51,747 bases of DNA from Chloroflexota bacterium (GTDB lineage Bacteria > Chloroflexota > Anaerolineae > Caldilineales > Caldilineaceae). Both the position numbers and the translations under genes were made by a program. The stretch is from NCBI GenBank assembly GCA_018969295.1, contig JAGWYN010000031.1, positions 1-51,747 of the forward strand, given 5' to 3'. Below, piece after piece: positions 7,988 to 17,175 of this stretch; the stretch's first letter is position 1, and each line of letters opens with the position of its first letter. A model generated the notes under the pieces. The model was not told where the DNA came from, ran no database searches, and worked only from the letters and a program-made list of their open reading frames with translations.

Positions 7988-8482
7988 TCACGGCCCGGCT
8001 GGCTGTTCTTGCACGTTGACGCCAAATTCGTAGACCAGCACGCCCCCGTTCCAACCAGCCGCCACAATCAGCAGCGCGCCCAGCAGCGCGACCCACCCCA
8101 GCCAGCTGCGAACGGCTGGATCGTCCAACAGATCGGTCGCTTTCTCGTCGCGGCGCCGTCTGCGTGCCCGGGGGCTCCGGTAGAGCCAGCCTGCATACAA
8201 CAGCCCCCCATACAAGACCAATGCCGCCAGGCCCGCCCCGATGTGCCAGTTGAGTATGGCGCGGTAGGGGGCGTCTGGCGGCAGAGCACTCTGTGCCAGC
8301 AGACCGGTGAGCACGGCGACTGCACCGCCGACCCACCCGGTGGCCAGCAGCAGCCAGATCGTCGGCCGCAGGTCGAAAGAGAAACGGCGCAGCAGGTGCA
8401 GCCACACCAGGCCGCTGGCCAGCAGCAAAAACGCGATCGGAAAATGGACAGTGGCTGGATGAAGAGAAGGCAACAGATTCAT
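7988..8482 (-). CDS. DUF2231 family membrane protein
   Basis: 164 aa with four predicted transmembrane segments: 'FPIAFLLLASGLVWLHLL', 'TIWLLLATGWVGGAVAVL', 'GLAALVLYGGLLYAGWL' and 'WLGWVALLGALLIVAAGW'. The N-terminal 'LHPATVHFPIAFLLLA' with its two His residues is the DUF2231 signature, which may bind haem or a metal in some members. A basic cytoplasmic loop 'RARRRRRDEK' separates segments 3 and 4. It is divergent from msrP. Relatives often sit near c-type cytochromes or redox proteins; the specific role is unknown. Confidence 0.78.
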   Translation of the reverse strand: MNLLPSLHPATVHFPIAFLLLASGLVWLHLLRRFSFDLRPTIWLLLATGWVGGAVAVLTGLLAQSALPPDAPYRAILNWHIGAGLAALVLYGGLLYAGWLYRSPRARRRRRDEKATDLLDDPAVRSWLGWVALLGALLIVAAGWNGGVLVYEFGVNVQEQPAGP

Positions 8483-8618
8483 CGGCGGTCAGCGTCCTTT
8501 CTGGCTGGATGAAAGCAAGCATACAGCATTGTAGAACAGAGATCCCTAAACTAAGAACCGTCGAACAAACAGTGGGCGCACACAGCCAGCTGGAACCGCA
8601 ACCAAATGGAGTCGGCTC

Positions 8619-9623
8619 ATGGTCAAAATTTTACCGTCAGAGATCACACCGGAACATCTCTTTCTCAACCGCCGCCAGTTTATGGCCGCGTCTGGCGCGC
8701 TCGCGGGCGCGCTGGCGCTCTCGGCCTGTGCGCCGGGCTTGGGGGGCGAGCCAGCCAGCGAAATCGGCGCTCTGCAGCCGGCCGTCACCGCGCCCCTCGG
8801 CCCGGAAAAACTGCCAGCAGCGCTGGCCTACACCGAACCGACCGCCAGCAGCGGCCAGGACGAGCTGGGGGATCCCTTGAACACCTTTCAAGAGATTACC
8901 AATTACAACAACTTTTATGAATTTTCGACCAGCAAGGAAGCTGTCGCCTCCGCAGCAGCCTCCTTCCAATCCTACCCTTGGCAGGTTGCAGTAACCGGGC
9001 TGGTCAACAACCCGCTGACCCTCGACCTCGACGACCTCTATGCCCGGTACACACAGCAGGAACATATCTTCCGGCTGCGCTGTGTCGAAGCCTGGTCGAT
9101 GGTCATCCCTTGGGTCGGCTTCCCAATCGCCGAACTGCTCAAAGAGGCCGACCCCCAATCGAACGCACAGTATGTCCAGTTTGTGACCGTCTACCGGCCG
9201 GAAGAGATGCCCGGCCAACGTTCGAACATTCTCGAATGGCCTTATCAGGAAGGCTTGCGTATCGACGAGGCCATGAACCCGCTGGCCATCCTGGCCACCG
9301 GCGTGTACGGCAAACCGCTCACCAACCAGCAGGGCGCGCCGGTGCGTCTGGTCGTGCCGTGGAAGTATGGGTTCAAAAGCATCAAGTCGGTGGTCTCGAT
9401 CGTGCTGACCGATACCCTCCCCGCCACGACTTGGAACACGGCTGCGCCCCACGAATATGGTTTCTACGCCAACGTCAACCCGGCGGTCGACCACCCGCGT
9501 TGGTCGCAGGCCTCCGAGCGGCGGATCGGGGAAAATGGCCGGCGCCCCACGCTGCCCTTCAACGGCTATGCCGAGGAGGTTGCAGCACTCTACGCCGGCA
9601 TGGACCTGACCCGCAGTTTCTGA
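8619..9623 (+). CDS. msrP: Protein-methionine-sulfoxide reductase, molybdenum subunit MsrP
   Basis: 334 aa; GGAG (8608-8611) precedes ATG 8619. A twin-arginine leader 'NRRQFMAASGAL' shows export to the cell envelope. The sulfite-oxidase-like core has 'LRCVEAWSMVIPWVGFP' with the molybdopterin ligand Cys155, then 'APVRLVVPWKYGFKSIKS' and the C-terminal 'YGFYANVNP...HPRWSQA', all closely matching E. coli MsrP (YedY). MsrP reduces methionine sulfoxide in exported proteins with electrons from the membrane haem protein MsrQ, encoded directly downstream. Length and motifs are complete. Confidence 0.95.
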   Translation: MVKILPSEITPEHLFLNRRQFMAASGALAGALALSACAPGLGGEPASEIGALQPAVTAPLGPEKLPAALAYTEPTASSGQDELGDPLNTFQEITNYNNFYEFSTSKEAVASAAASFQSYPWQVAVTGLVNNPLTLDLDDLYARYTQQEHIFRLRCVEAWSMVIPWVGFPIAELLKEADPQSNAQYVQFVTVYRPEEMPGQRSNILEWPYQEGLRIDEAMNPLAILATGVYGKPLTNQQGAPVRLVVPWKYGFKSIKSVVSIVLTDTLPATTWNTAAPHEYGFYANVNPAVDHPRWSQASERRIGENGRRPTLPFNGYAEEVAALYAGMDLTRSF

Positions 9624-9684
9624 AGACATTCGGTGTGTCCGGCAAAAGAGCGGGAGAAGCGCGAGAGAAGCGCGGGAGAAAAAG

Positions 9685-10329
9685 GTGAAAAACATGGCGC
9701 ACGCTGCAAGCCAGAGTCGACCGCGCAGCCGGCGCGGGCCAGACTGGTTTTGGTGGGCGGTCACGGCAGCCGCACTGCTGCCGTTTGCCCTGCTGGGGGT
9801 GCAGGCCTGGACAGGCTCGCTCGGCGTGGACCCGGTCAACACGGTTTACAATCTCTCTGGCCGCGCCGCCTTGGTCACGTTGCTGCTCAGTTTGGCCTGC
9901 ACCCCGTTGAACACGATCCTGGGCTGGCGCCGAGCGCTCTCTGTGCGCAAGGCGCTGGGGCTGATCGCCTTTTTTTACGCGGTCGTCCACACAGCCAACT
10001 TTGTTGGCTGGGACTACGCGTTCGATCTCGGCCTGATGCTCAACGATGCGCTGCTCAGCAAGCCATATCTGCTGGCTGGCAGTCTGGCGCTGGGGATTTT
10101 GGGGGTGCTTGCCCTGACATCTACCCGCAGCTGGATGCGCCGGCTCGGCAGGTCCTGGAAACGGCTGCATCGTCTCGTCTATGGCGCCGGTGCGCTGGCC
10201 GTGCTTCATTTCCTCTGGCAGGCCAAGGTCGGTGAACGCTGGGAGCCGCTGGTCTATGCCGGGCTGTTGGCCGCTCTGCTCGCTCTCCGCCTCCCCGCCC
10301 TGCGGCGCCGGCTCTCTCCTCAGCAATAA
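9685..10329 (+). CDS. msrQ: Haem-binding membrane subunit MsrQ
   Basis: 214 aa from GTG 9685 (GGGAG at 9674-9678); ATG 9694 with AAGG/AAGGTG just upstream is an equally possible start. It has six hydrophobic segments of the ferric-reductase-like type. His residues in 'VVHTANF', 'RLHRLVY' and 'LHFLWQ' are candidate haem b ligands. 'DPVNTVYNLSGRAAL' and 'RKALGLIAFFYA' are typical of MsrQ. It passes electrons from the quinone pool or a reductase to MsrP. The gene lies 61 bases after msrP in the same direction, so the two are probably co-transcribed. Confidence 0.93.
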   Translation: MKNMAHAASQSRPRSRRGPDWFWWAVTAAALLPFALLGVQAWTGSLGVDPVNTVYNLSGRAALVTLLLSLACTPLNTILGWRRALSVRKALGLIAFFYAVVHTANFVGWDYAFDLGLMLNDALLSKPYLLAGSLALGILGVLALTSTRSWMRRLGRSWKRLHRLVYGAGALAVLHFLWQAKVGERWEPLVYAGLLAALLALRLPALRRRLSPQQ

Positions 10330-10343
10330 ACACGATCGTTCGC

Positions 10344-10372
10344 TTGTCGGTTCGGCCATCCTCCGGTATACT
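10344..10372 (+). promoter_or_regulatory. Promoter upstream of the NuoEF fusion gene
   Basis: TTGTCG (10344-10349), a 17-base spacer, TATACT (10367-10372). The TATACT hexamer recurs in several other promoters of this window. The expected transcript starts about 38 bases before ATG 10417. Confidence 0.6.
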
Positions 10373-10416
10373 GCTTGCAGCGAGCTGTTCAAAAACCCTT
10401 GTCACCGGGACCGACC

Positions 10417-12203
10417 ATGTCTGAACCAAAAATGCCAGCGGGGGCCGAACTGCCCGACTGGACCTTGCTTCCCCCCATCCTGCACCGCCATGCGCCTGCC
10501 GGACGCAGCGCTCTACTGCCTGCCCTGCTGGAGGTGCAGGCGCTGTACGGCCACGTGCCCCAGCCAGCGGCAGAGCAGATCGCCCATGCGCTGGCGACGC
10601 CGCTGGCCGATGTGCACGGGGTGGTCGAGTTCTATTCACTGCTCTACAACGAACCGATCGGGCAGACCGTAGTGCGTGTCTGCACCGACCCCTCCTGTGC
10701 GCTGCGCGGGGGAGATGCGCTGCTGGCTGCGGCCTGCCGACATGCAGGCGTGGAAGAGGGGGAGACCACCCCAGACTGCACGCTGACGGTGGAGCGTTCC
10801 CCCTGTTTGGGTCACTGCAACGCCGGGGTGGCCGTCAATCTTTCGTCTGGGCTGCCGGCGCGCACGACCACCTATGTGCAGGCCTCGCCAGAATCGCTGG
10901 CGGATCTGCTGGCCGGCAAAGGACAGACCCCTGCCGATCGGGGCAGCGAAGATTTTGTGGGCGGCGACCTGCGTGTGATCACCCCGCTCTGCGGGCGGGG
11001 ACGCCGCACCACGTTGGGCGAATATGAGGCGGCCGGGGGGATGCAGGCCTTGCGCAAAGCCCTGGCCTCCTTGCAGCCCGAGCAGGTGGTGGAGAGGGTG
11101 CGCCAGTCTGAGCTGTTGGGTCGGGGCGGCGCAGCCTTTCCGACCGGGATGAAATGGGAGAGCGCCGCCAAAGCAGCCGCCACCCCCAAGTATTTTGTGG
11201 TCAACGCCGACGAGTCGGAGCCGGGCACCTTCAAAGATCGCATCCTCCTGGAGGGGGATCCCTGTCGGGTGCTGGAAGGTGCATTGCTCGGCGCCTATGC
11301 GATCGGCGCCAGCCGCATCTATCTCTATCTCCGCGGCGAGTACCCGCTGGCGCTCGAACGGGTTGAGGCTGCGCTGGCCGAGCTGCGGCAGGCTGGCTAT
11401 CTGGGCGAAGCGATCCTGGGCTCCACCTACGATGTCGACGTCGAGGTGCGCAGCGGCGCCGGCGCCTATATCTGCGGCGAAGAGACCGCCCTTTTTGAAT
11501 CGATCGAGGGCAAGCGTGGCTTTCCGCGGATCAAGCCGCCCTTCCCGACCACCCAGGGGCTCTTCGGCCAGCCGACTGCCATCAACAACGTCGAGACGCT
11601 GGCCCAGATCCCGTACATCGTGCTGCATGGTCCCGCAGCCTTTCAAGAGCTGGGCACCGCCGAATCGACCGGCCCCAAGCTGCTCTGTGTCTCCGGGGAC
11701 ATCGCGCGCCCGGGCCTCTACGAGATCGGCTTCGGCGTCACCCTGCGCCATCTGGTCGAAAATCTGGCTGGCGGCGTGACCGGGGGCGCGCTGCAGGCAC
11801 TGCTGGTCGGCGGGGCTGCCGGGACATTCGCCACCCCGGCAGAACTGGAGACTCCGATCACCTTTCAGGGGCTGCGAGCGGCTGGGTTGACCTTGGGTTC
11901 CGGCGCAGTTATGGTCTTCAACGACCAGCGCGACCTGCGCGACCTCCTGCGTCGGCTGGGCCGTTTCTTCGCCCATGAATCGTGTGGAAAATGCTATCCG
12001 TGCCAGCTGGGCACCCAACGCCAGTTTGAGATCCTCAGCCGGCTGGCCGAAAAGAGGCTGCTGCCCGGCGACAGCGAGCGCCTGCGCGAGATCGGATGGA
12101 CGATGAGCGATGCATCTCTCTGTGGCTTGGGCCAGACCGCAGCCAGCGCCCTCTTCAGTGCAATGAAACGCTGGCCAGAGCTTTTTGAGCCGAAAGGGGC
12201 AGC

Positions 12204-12207
<4 letters not shown>
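10417..12207 (+). CDS. NuoE-NuoF fusion, NADH-binding diaphorase subunit
   Basis: 596 aa; ATG 10417 was chosen because the NuoE-like domain begins soon after, although the ribosome site is weak. Residues 1-160 are a thioredoxin-like [2Fe-2S] NuoE domain ('CTDPSC' ... 'CLGHCNAG'). Residues of about 175-590 are NuoF/HoxF-like: 'GRGGAAFPTGMKW' (FMN/NADH site), 'NADESEPGTFKDR', 'GAGAYICGEETAL', and a [4Fe-4S] ligand set 'ESCGKCYPCQ' plus 'SLCGLGQTA'. It oxidises or reduces NAD(H) and exchanges electrons with the ferredoxin-like subunit encoded next, whose start codon overlaps its stop (ATGA, 12204-12207). Such modules serve complex I, NAD-linked hydrogenases or formate dehydrogenases; the partner enzyme is not in this window. 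Confidence 0.9.
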
Positions 12208-12907
<700 letters not shown>

Positions 12908-12911
<4 letters not shown>

Positions 12912-13747
12912 GCGAGAGCTCGGTCGTCCTGCTCGGTGTGCTGGCCGCGCTCTCCTGGGGTGGGGGCGATTTTTGTGGCGGCCTGGCAGCCCGCCGAACC
13001 GATGTCTACAGCGTGGTGCTGGTGGCAGAGGTGGCAGGGGCTCTGCTGCTGGGGGGGCTGGCGCTCTTGTACCAGGAGGCCTGGCCTGCTTTGCCTTCCC
13101 TGGCGTGGGCTTCTGCGGGCGGGTTGGTGGGGGCGGTCGGTCTGCTTGCCCTCTACCGTGCCCTGGCCTCAGGACATATGGGCATCGTCGCACCGTTGAC
13201 CGCCGTGGTCGCCGGCGCCACGCCGGTGGTCTTTGGCGCAGCCACCGAAGGTTGGCCAGACCCCTGGCAGCTGGGTGGCTTTGGAACAGCGTTGCTGGCG
13301 GTCTGGCTGCTGGCTGGCACGAGTGGCCAGACCCTTCACCGGGTCGAAGTGGTGTATACCCTGGTGGCTGGACTGAGCTTTGGGGCCTATTTTATATTGA
13401 TCGACCTGTCGACCGGGGCCGGCACGCTCTTCTGGAACCTGGCAGTGGCACGTCTGTTGGGGGCTCTGCTGCTGCTGGCTGCGCTCGGGGTCATGCGCCG
13501 CCCCTTCCGCACCACACGCGCGGTGCTGCCGCTCAACCTGCTCGGGGGGCTGCTCGACGCCGGCGGCAACCTCTTCTTTGCACTGGCCGCAGTGGCTGGC
13601 CGGCTGGATGTGGCGGCGATTTTGTCTTCCCTCTATCCGGGCACGACCGTGCTCCTGGCTTGGGCCCTGTTGGGCCAGCGGCTGAACCGCCCTCAGTTGT
13701 TGGGCGTCGCCGCCGCACTGGCGGCAATCCTGCTGATCGCTGCCTGA
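12908..13747 (+). CDS. EamA/DMT family transporter
   Basis: 279 aa from ATG 12908, which overlaps the previous stop by 4 bases (ATGA), so it is translationally coupled to the iron-sulfur gene. There are ten predicted transmembrane segments in two EamA repeats ('LLGVLAALSWGGGDFCGGLAARR' region and 'VYTLVAGLSFGAYFILIDLS'). The typical 'LYRALASGHMGIVAPL' and 'LYPGTTVLLAWALLGQRL' motifs are present. The family exports or imports small metabolites such as amino acids and sugars; the substrate is unknown. Its coupling to a diaphorase module is unexpected and may only reflect operon packing. Confidence 0.85.
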
Positions 13748-13790
13748 CGGCTGCGGCAGGTCGGCGCTGAACCCTTCAGACAAAATACCG

Positions 13791-13819
13791 TTGACAGGCC
13801 CAGCTTGGGCTGTCAGAAT
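13791..13819 (+). promoter_or_regulatory. Promoter of comEA with an inverted repeat in the spacer
   Basis: TTGACA (13791-13796), 17 bases, CAGAAT (13814-13819). TGACAG-G-CCCA (13792-13802) and TGGGCTGTCA (13806-13815) form a 10-bp inverted repeat with a single extra G in the left arm. It overlaps the -35 box and reaches the -10 box, which is where a repressor operator would sit. Confidence 0.6.
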
Positions 13820-13852
13820 GGGGGGAGAGCCCTGTTCAGAGCGGGAGGTCTG

Positions 13853-14527
13853 ATGTCGGGAGAACCCTGGCCGCCAGCGTCTGCCGAACAACCGCACGAG
13901 CCCCAGCCCTCTGCCACGCACAGCCTGCTGCTGGCGTACCTGGTCGGTCTGTTGACGGCCACGCTGTTTTTGGGCACAGCATTTTTCTTCTGGCGCCGTC
14001 CAGAAGCTGCTCCGATCCAGCTGTTGCCGCCCCCCACGGCAACAGCGACAGCCGTGCCGACGGCCACGCCGACCCCGGCTCCGATCGTCGTCGATGTCGG
14101 CGGCGCGGTGCGTCAACCGGGGGTGCTGCTGCTGCCCCCCGGCGCCCGGGTCGTGGATGCTGTGGCTGCCGCTGGGGGGCTGACAGCGGCAGCAGATGCT
14201 CTCCAACTCAACCAGGCGGCCCGGCTTTTTGACGGGGCACAGGTCTATGTGCCTGCGCTCGGGGCCAGCAACGCCTTGCCTCCAGCCGGGCTCTCGGGCA
14301 CCCCGTCGATGCCGGCCAGCGACCGCCCCCAGCCCGCCAAGGGGCTGGTCGACCTGAACACCGCGACCCAAGCCGAGCTGGAGACGTTGCCCGGCATCGG
14401 CCCCACCAAAGCACAGGCGATTCTCGCCAACCGTCCCTACGCCACGGTGGCCGAGCTGGATCGGGTGCCTGGGATTGGCAGTGCGACGATCCAGCAGCTG
14501 CAAGGGTGGGTTGTCGTTGGCCCGTAA
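13853..14527 (+). CDS. comEA: ComEA-like DNA-binding protein (SLBB + helix-hairpin-helix)
   Basis: 224 aa; GGGAGG (13843-13848) precedes ATG 13853. One transmembrane anchor ('LLLAYLVGLLTATLFLGTAF', about 25-44) and a Thr/Pro linker lead to an extracytoplasmic SLBB domain ('VDVGGAVRQPGVLLLPPGA', about 80-140). A C-terminal double helix-hairpin-helix follows ('VDLNTATQAELETLPGIG' and 'LDRVPGIGSATIQQL'). This is the standard ComEA layout: it binds incoming double-stranded DNA during natural transformation. No comEC lies in the window. Confidence 0.9.
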   Translation: MSGEPWPPASAEQPHEPQPSATHSLLLAYLVGLLTATLFLGTAFFFWRRPEAAPIQLLPPPTATATAVPTATPTPAPIVVDVGGAVRQPGVLLLPPGARVVDAVAAAGGLTAAADALQLNQAARLFDGAQVYVPALGASNALPPAGLSGTPSMPASDRPQPAKGLVDLNTATQAELETLPGIGPTKAQAILANRPYATVAELDRVPGIGSATIQQLQGWVVVGP

Positions 14528-14554
14528 ACTCCGCAGCGAACCTGACCCCGACAA

Positions 14555-14584
14555 TTGGGGTTTGCCCCGCTCTGCTGATATACT
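14555..14584 (+). promoter_or_regulatory. Extended -10 promoter for the multidomain lipoprotein
   Basis: TTGGGG (14555-14560), an 18-base spacer, and TGA-TATACT (14576-14584) as an extended -10. AAGGAT (14610-14615) is the ribosome site for ATG 14623. Confidence 0.5.
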
Positions 14585-14622
14585 TTTCAGAATAATTCGC
14601 TCTCCAAGAAAGGATCGACCCG

Positions 14623-17133
14623 ATGAAGCGACCGACACTGCGCCCTGCCTGGAGTTTGTCTGTCCTGACAGCTGCCCTGACCGCTGCCCTGGCAGCGCTG
14701 CTGTTAGGGGCTTGCAGCCCGGTCGATGCTGCGCGCAGCGAACAAGTCGCGCACGCCAGTGCCCAGGATTGGCAGCCCGTTGCTGCGGCAGGTACCCTGG
14801 TCGTCGGAATTGCAGTCGACTACCCCCCCTTCGAATTTTACGATCCCAATTTTCAGATCGATGGCTTCGACCCGGCCGTGATGCGGGCGATCGGCCAGGA
14901 ACTGGGGCTGGAAATTCAGTTCGTCGACCTGGCCTTCGACGGCCTTGGCCAGGCGCTGGCGCTTGGCCAGGTGGACGCCGTGATCTCTGCTTTTTCAGAG
15001 ACCCCAGAACGGGCAGCTTCGCTGGACTTCAGCCTTCCCTACTTTGTCTCGACCGATGCCTACCTGGCGCGCCCTGACGGCGATTGGACGGTCAACAGCA
15101 TGGCGGACCTGCAGAAGCTGCGCATCGCCGTGCAGCTGGGCTCGCTCTACGAAGAACAGCTGCAAAAGGAGCTGGTCGACACCGGGCTGGTCCCCCCGCT
15201 TGCCCTGATCCGCTACGCCGACATCGGCGACGCAGTGCGCGACCTGACAAAAGAACGGGTCGATGTCGTGGTGCTGGACCTGTTGGCTGCCCAGCCGTAC
15301 CTGGAGACAGCCCGCCTGGCGGGGCAGGGGCTGAACACCCAGCGCTATGGGATCGCCGTCCGCCAGAATTCGCCCGAACTGCGCGAACAGCTGAACCGCG
15401 CCCTTGCGGCGCTGGCTGGCCGCGGCGAACTGGCACGCCTGGCTGAAACGTACCTGGGCCTGGCCGCAGCTGATTTCCCTGCCCTGCCCACGGAGGCAGT
15501 CGTACCTGGCCAGGCGACCCAGCCAGATTGCTACGACGGCCTGGCTTGGGTGGCCAACCTTACCTACGATGACCTCGCCATGCAAGGACCGCCGGTCATG
15601 TTCCCCGGCCAGCCCTTCACCAAATCTTGGCGGGTCCAAAATATTGGCACCTGCACGTGGGACAGCAGCTATTACTTCACCTTTGCACGCGGCAACGCCC
15701 CAGGGGCGAGCATGGGCAGCGTCCCGATCCAGATACGCGGCACCGTGCCCCCAGGCGCCAACTATGACCTCTCTGTACCGCTGGTGGCCCCGCTGATGGC
15801 GGGCGTCTACCAGGCACACTGGGAGCTGCACAACGGCCAGAACCGGGCCTTCGGCCAGACGCTGCGGGTCGGGCTCCAGGTCGCCGGATCGCCTACCCCG
15901 ACCCCAGCCCCGACCCCAACCCCAGCGCCCGGAATCCTCCTGGATGCTGACACGGACCAGATCACGCGCGGCCAGCCGGTCTCTTTGATCTGGGATGTGC
16001 AGAACGCCCGCACAGTCTATTTCTACCAGGAAGGAGACGACTGGCAAGACAACGAAGTCGCCCCCCAGGGCCAACAGACGCTGTACCCCGAACGCACGGC
16101 CACCTATGCCCTGCGCGTGGTCAAACAGGATGGCAGCGAAGAGGTGCGAACACTCACAGTGGCCGTGCTCGCCGGCACCGGCGCCCAGATCGAATTTTTT
16201 GCCGTCGTCCCCAATGATCGGGTTCCGTTCGGGACCTGTGTGGAGATTACCTGGCGAGTCAGCGGTGACGCCCCTGTCCTCCTCCTCTCCGGGGATGAAA
16301 ACGAGCTTTGGGCGGAAGCGCCCCTGGAAGGCTCTCTGCAAGATTGCCCGCCCGCTGTCGGGGTGCGCACCTATACCCTTCTGGCCGCCGACGCCGCCGG
16401 CAGCGATACCCGCCAGCAGGTTGTCACGGTGGACGAGACAGCAGCGCGCGCCGCCATCCAGGAGGCACCGGCTGCACCCCTGATCGATACCTTTGCTGTT
16501 GCCCCCACCGAGATTGCAGTCAATGAGTGCGTCGCAGTCACCTGGAATGTGGGCGGCGACGTCCGCTCCCTCGACATTTTGCGCGACGAGAACGTGGTTC
16601 TGGACGAAGCCCCTTTCACCGGGAGCGGCCAGAACTGTCTGACCGCGGCAGGAAGCTACCGCTATCAGCTGGTCGCAACTAGCTCGGAAGGGATCTCTGC
16701 CACCGCCGAGGTCACGGTGACGGTCCAGGCGGCCGTCACACCTGCCCAGCCAGCCCGCACCGCCAGAGCCGGCGACCCAGCCCTGCTCGGGCAGCTCTGG
16801 CGGTTGAACACGCTGATCGATTCCGCTGGAACAGAGGTCGCTCTGCTGGCAAACAGCCAGATCACAGTGGAGTTTGACGAGGCCGGGACGCTGGCCGGGT
16901 CGGCGGGCTGCAACCGCTACCAGGCCTCCTATGCCGCCAACCAGGGCGCCTTGACGGTCGACCCGGCCTTGAGCACACGCAAATTTTGCATCGAACCAGA
17001 AGGGTTGATGGACCAGGAGAGCCACTATCTGGCCGCGCTGCGCACAGTCACCGCCTACGCAGTCGAAAACGGCCAGCTGACGCTGTTCAACGGGCTCGGC
17101 CAGCCAGTAGTCCGCTACCAGGCTGCCCCGTAA
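14623..17133 (+). CDS. Multidomain lipoprotein: family 3 solute-binding + NBR1 Ig-like + Ig-like repeats + META
   Basis: 836 aa. Signal peptide with lipobox 'LLGACSP' (Cys31). Residues of about 50-285 are a complete family 3 (amino-acid type) solute-binding domain ('GTLVVGIAVDYPPFEF', 'VDAVISAFSETPERA', 'RIAVQLGSLYE'). Residues of about 313-421 match an NBR1-type Ig-like domain ('FPGQPFTKSWRVQNIGTCTW'). A Pro/Thr linker and three related Ig-like repeats follow (about 437-516, 523-605, 620-701), the last two with a shared 'F.V.P....C..ITW.V.GD' pattern. Residues of about 723-836 are a META/HslJ domain ('GSAGCNRYQASY', 'RKFCIEPEGLMDQE'). No permease or ATPase gene is near, so a sensory or scaffold role is as likely as transport. 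Confidence 0.82.
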   Translation: MKRPTLRPAWSLSVLTAALTAALAALLLGACSPVDAARSEQVAHASAQDWQPVAAAGTLVVGIAVDYPPFEFYDPNFQIDGFDPAVMRAIGQELGLEIQFVDLAFDGLGQALALGQVDAVISAFSETPERAASLDFSLPYFVSTDAYLARPDGDWTVNSMADLQKLRIAVQLGSLYEEQLQKELVDTGLVPPLALIRYADIGDAVRDLTKERVDVVVLDLLAAQPYLETARLAGQGLNTQRYGIAVRQNSPELREQLNRALAALAGRGELARLAETYLGLAAADFPALPTEAVVPGQATQPDCYDGLAWVANLTYDDLAMQGPPVMFPGQPFTKSWRVQNIGTCTWDSSYYFTFARGNAPGASMGSVPIQIRGTVPPGANYDLSVPLVAPLMAGVYQAHWELHNGQNRAFGQTLRVGLQVAGSPTPTPAPTPTPAPGILLDADTDQITRGQPVSLIWDVQNARTVYFYQEGDDWQDNEVAPQGQQTLYPERTATYALRVVKQDGSEEVRTLTVAVLAGTGAQIEFFAVVPNDRVPFGTCVEITWRVSGDAPVLLLSGDENELWAEAPLEGSLQDCPPAVGVRTYTLLAADAAGSDTRQQVVTVDETAARAAIQEAPAAPLIDTFAVAPTEIAVNECVAVTWNVGGDVRSLDILRDENVVLDEAPFTGSGQNCLTAAGSYRYQLVATSSEGISATAEVTVTVQAAVTPAQPARTARAGDPALLGQLWRLNTLIDSAGTEVALLANSQITVEFDEAGTLAGSAGCNRYQASYAANQGALTVDPALSTRKFCIEPEGLMDQESHYLAALRTVTAYAVENGQLTLFNGLGQPVVRYQAAP

Positions 17134-17138
17134 ACCCC

Positions 17139-17161
17139 GCCGGCCCTCCAGAAGGGCCGGC
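17139..17161. terminator. Hairpin between convergent genes
   Basis: GCCGGCCCT (17139-17147) and AGGGCCGGC (17153-17161) form a perfect 9-bp stem with a 5-base loop. It sits just after the stop at 17133 and before the minus-strand stop at 17176. The A-run at 17166-17172 is on the wrong side to act as a U-tract for the minus transcript, so the direction of function is uncertain. Confidence 0.6.
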
Positions 17162-17175
17162 CTTCAAAAAAACCA

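Noticed and set aside
17166..17172. A-run as U-tract for a minus-strand terminator of the PucC-like gene
   Set aside because: On the minus strand it precedes the hairpin rather than following it.
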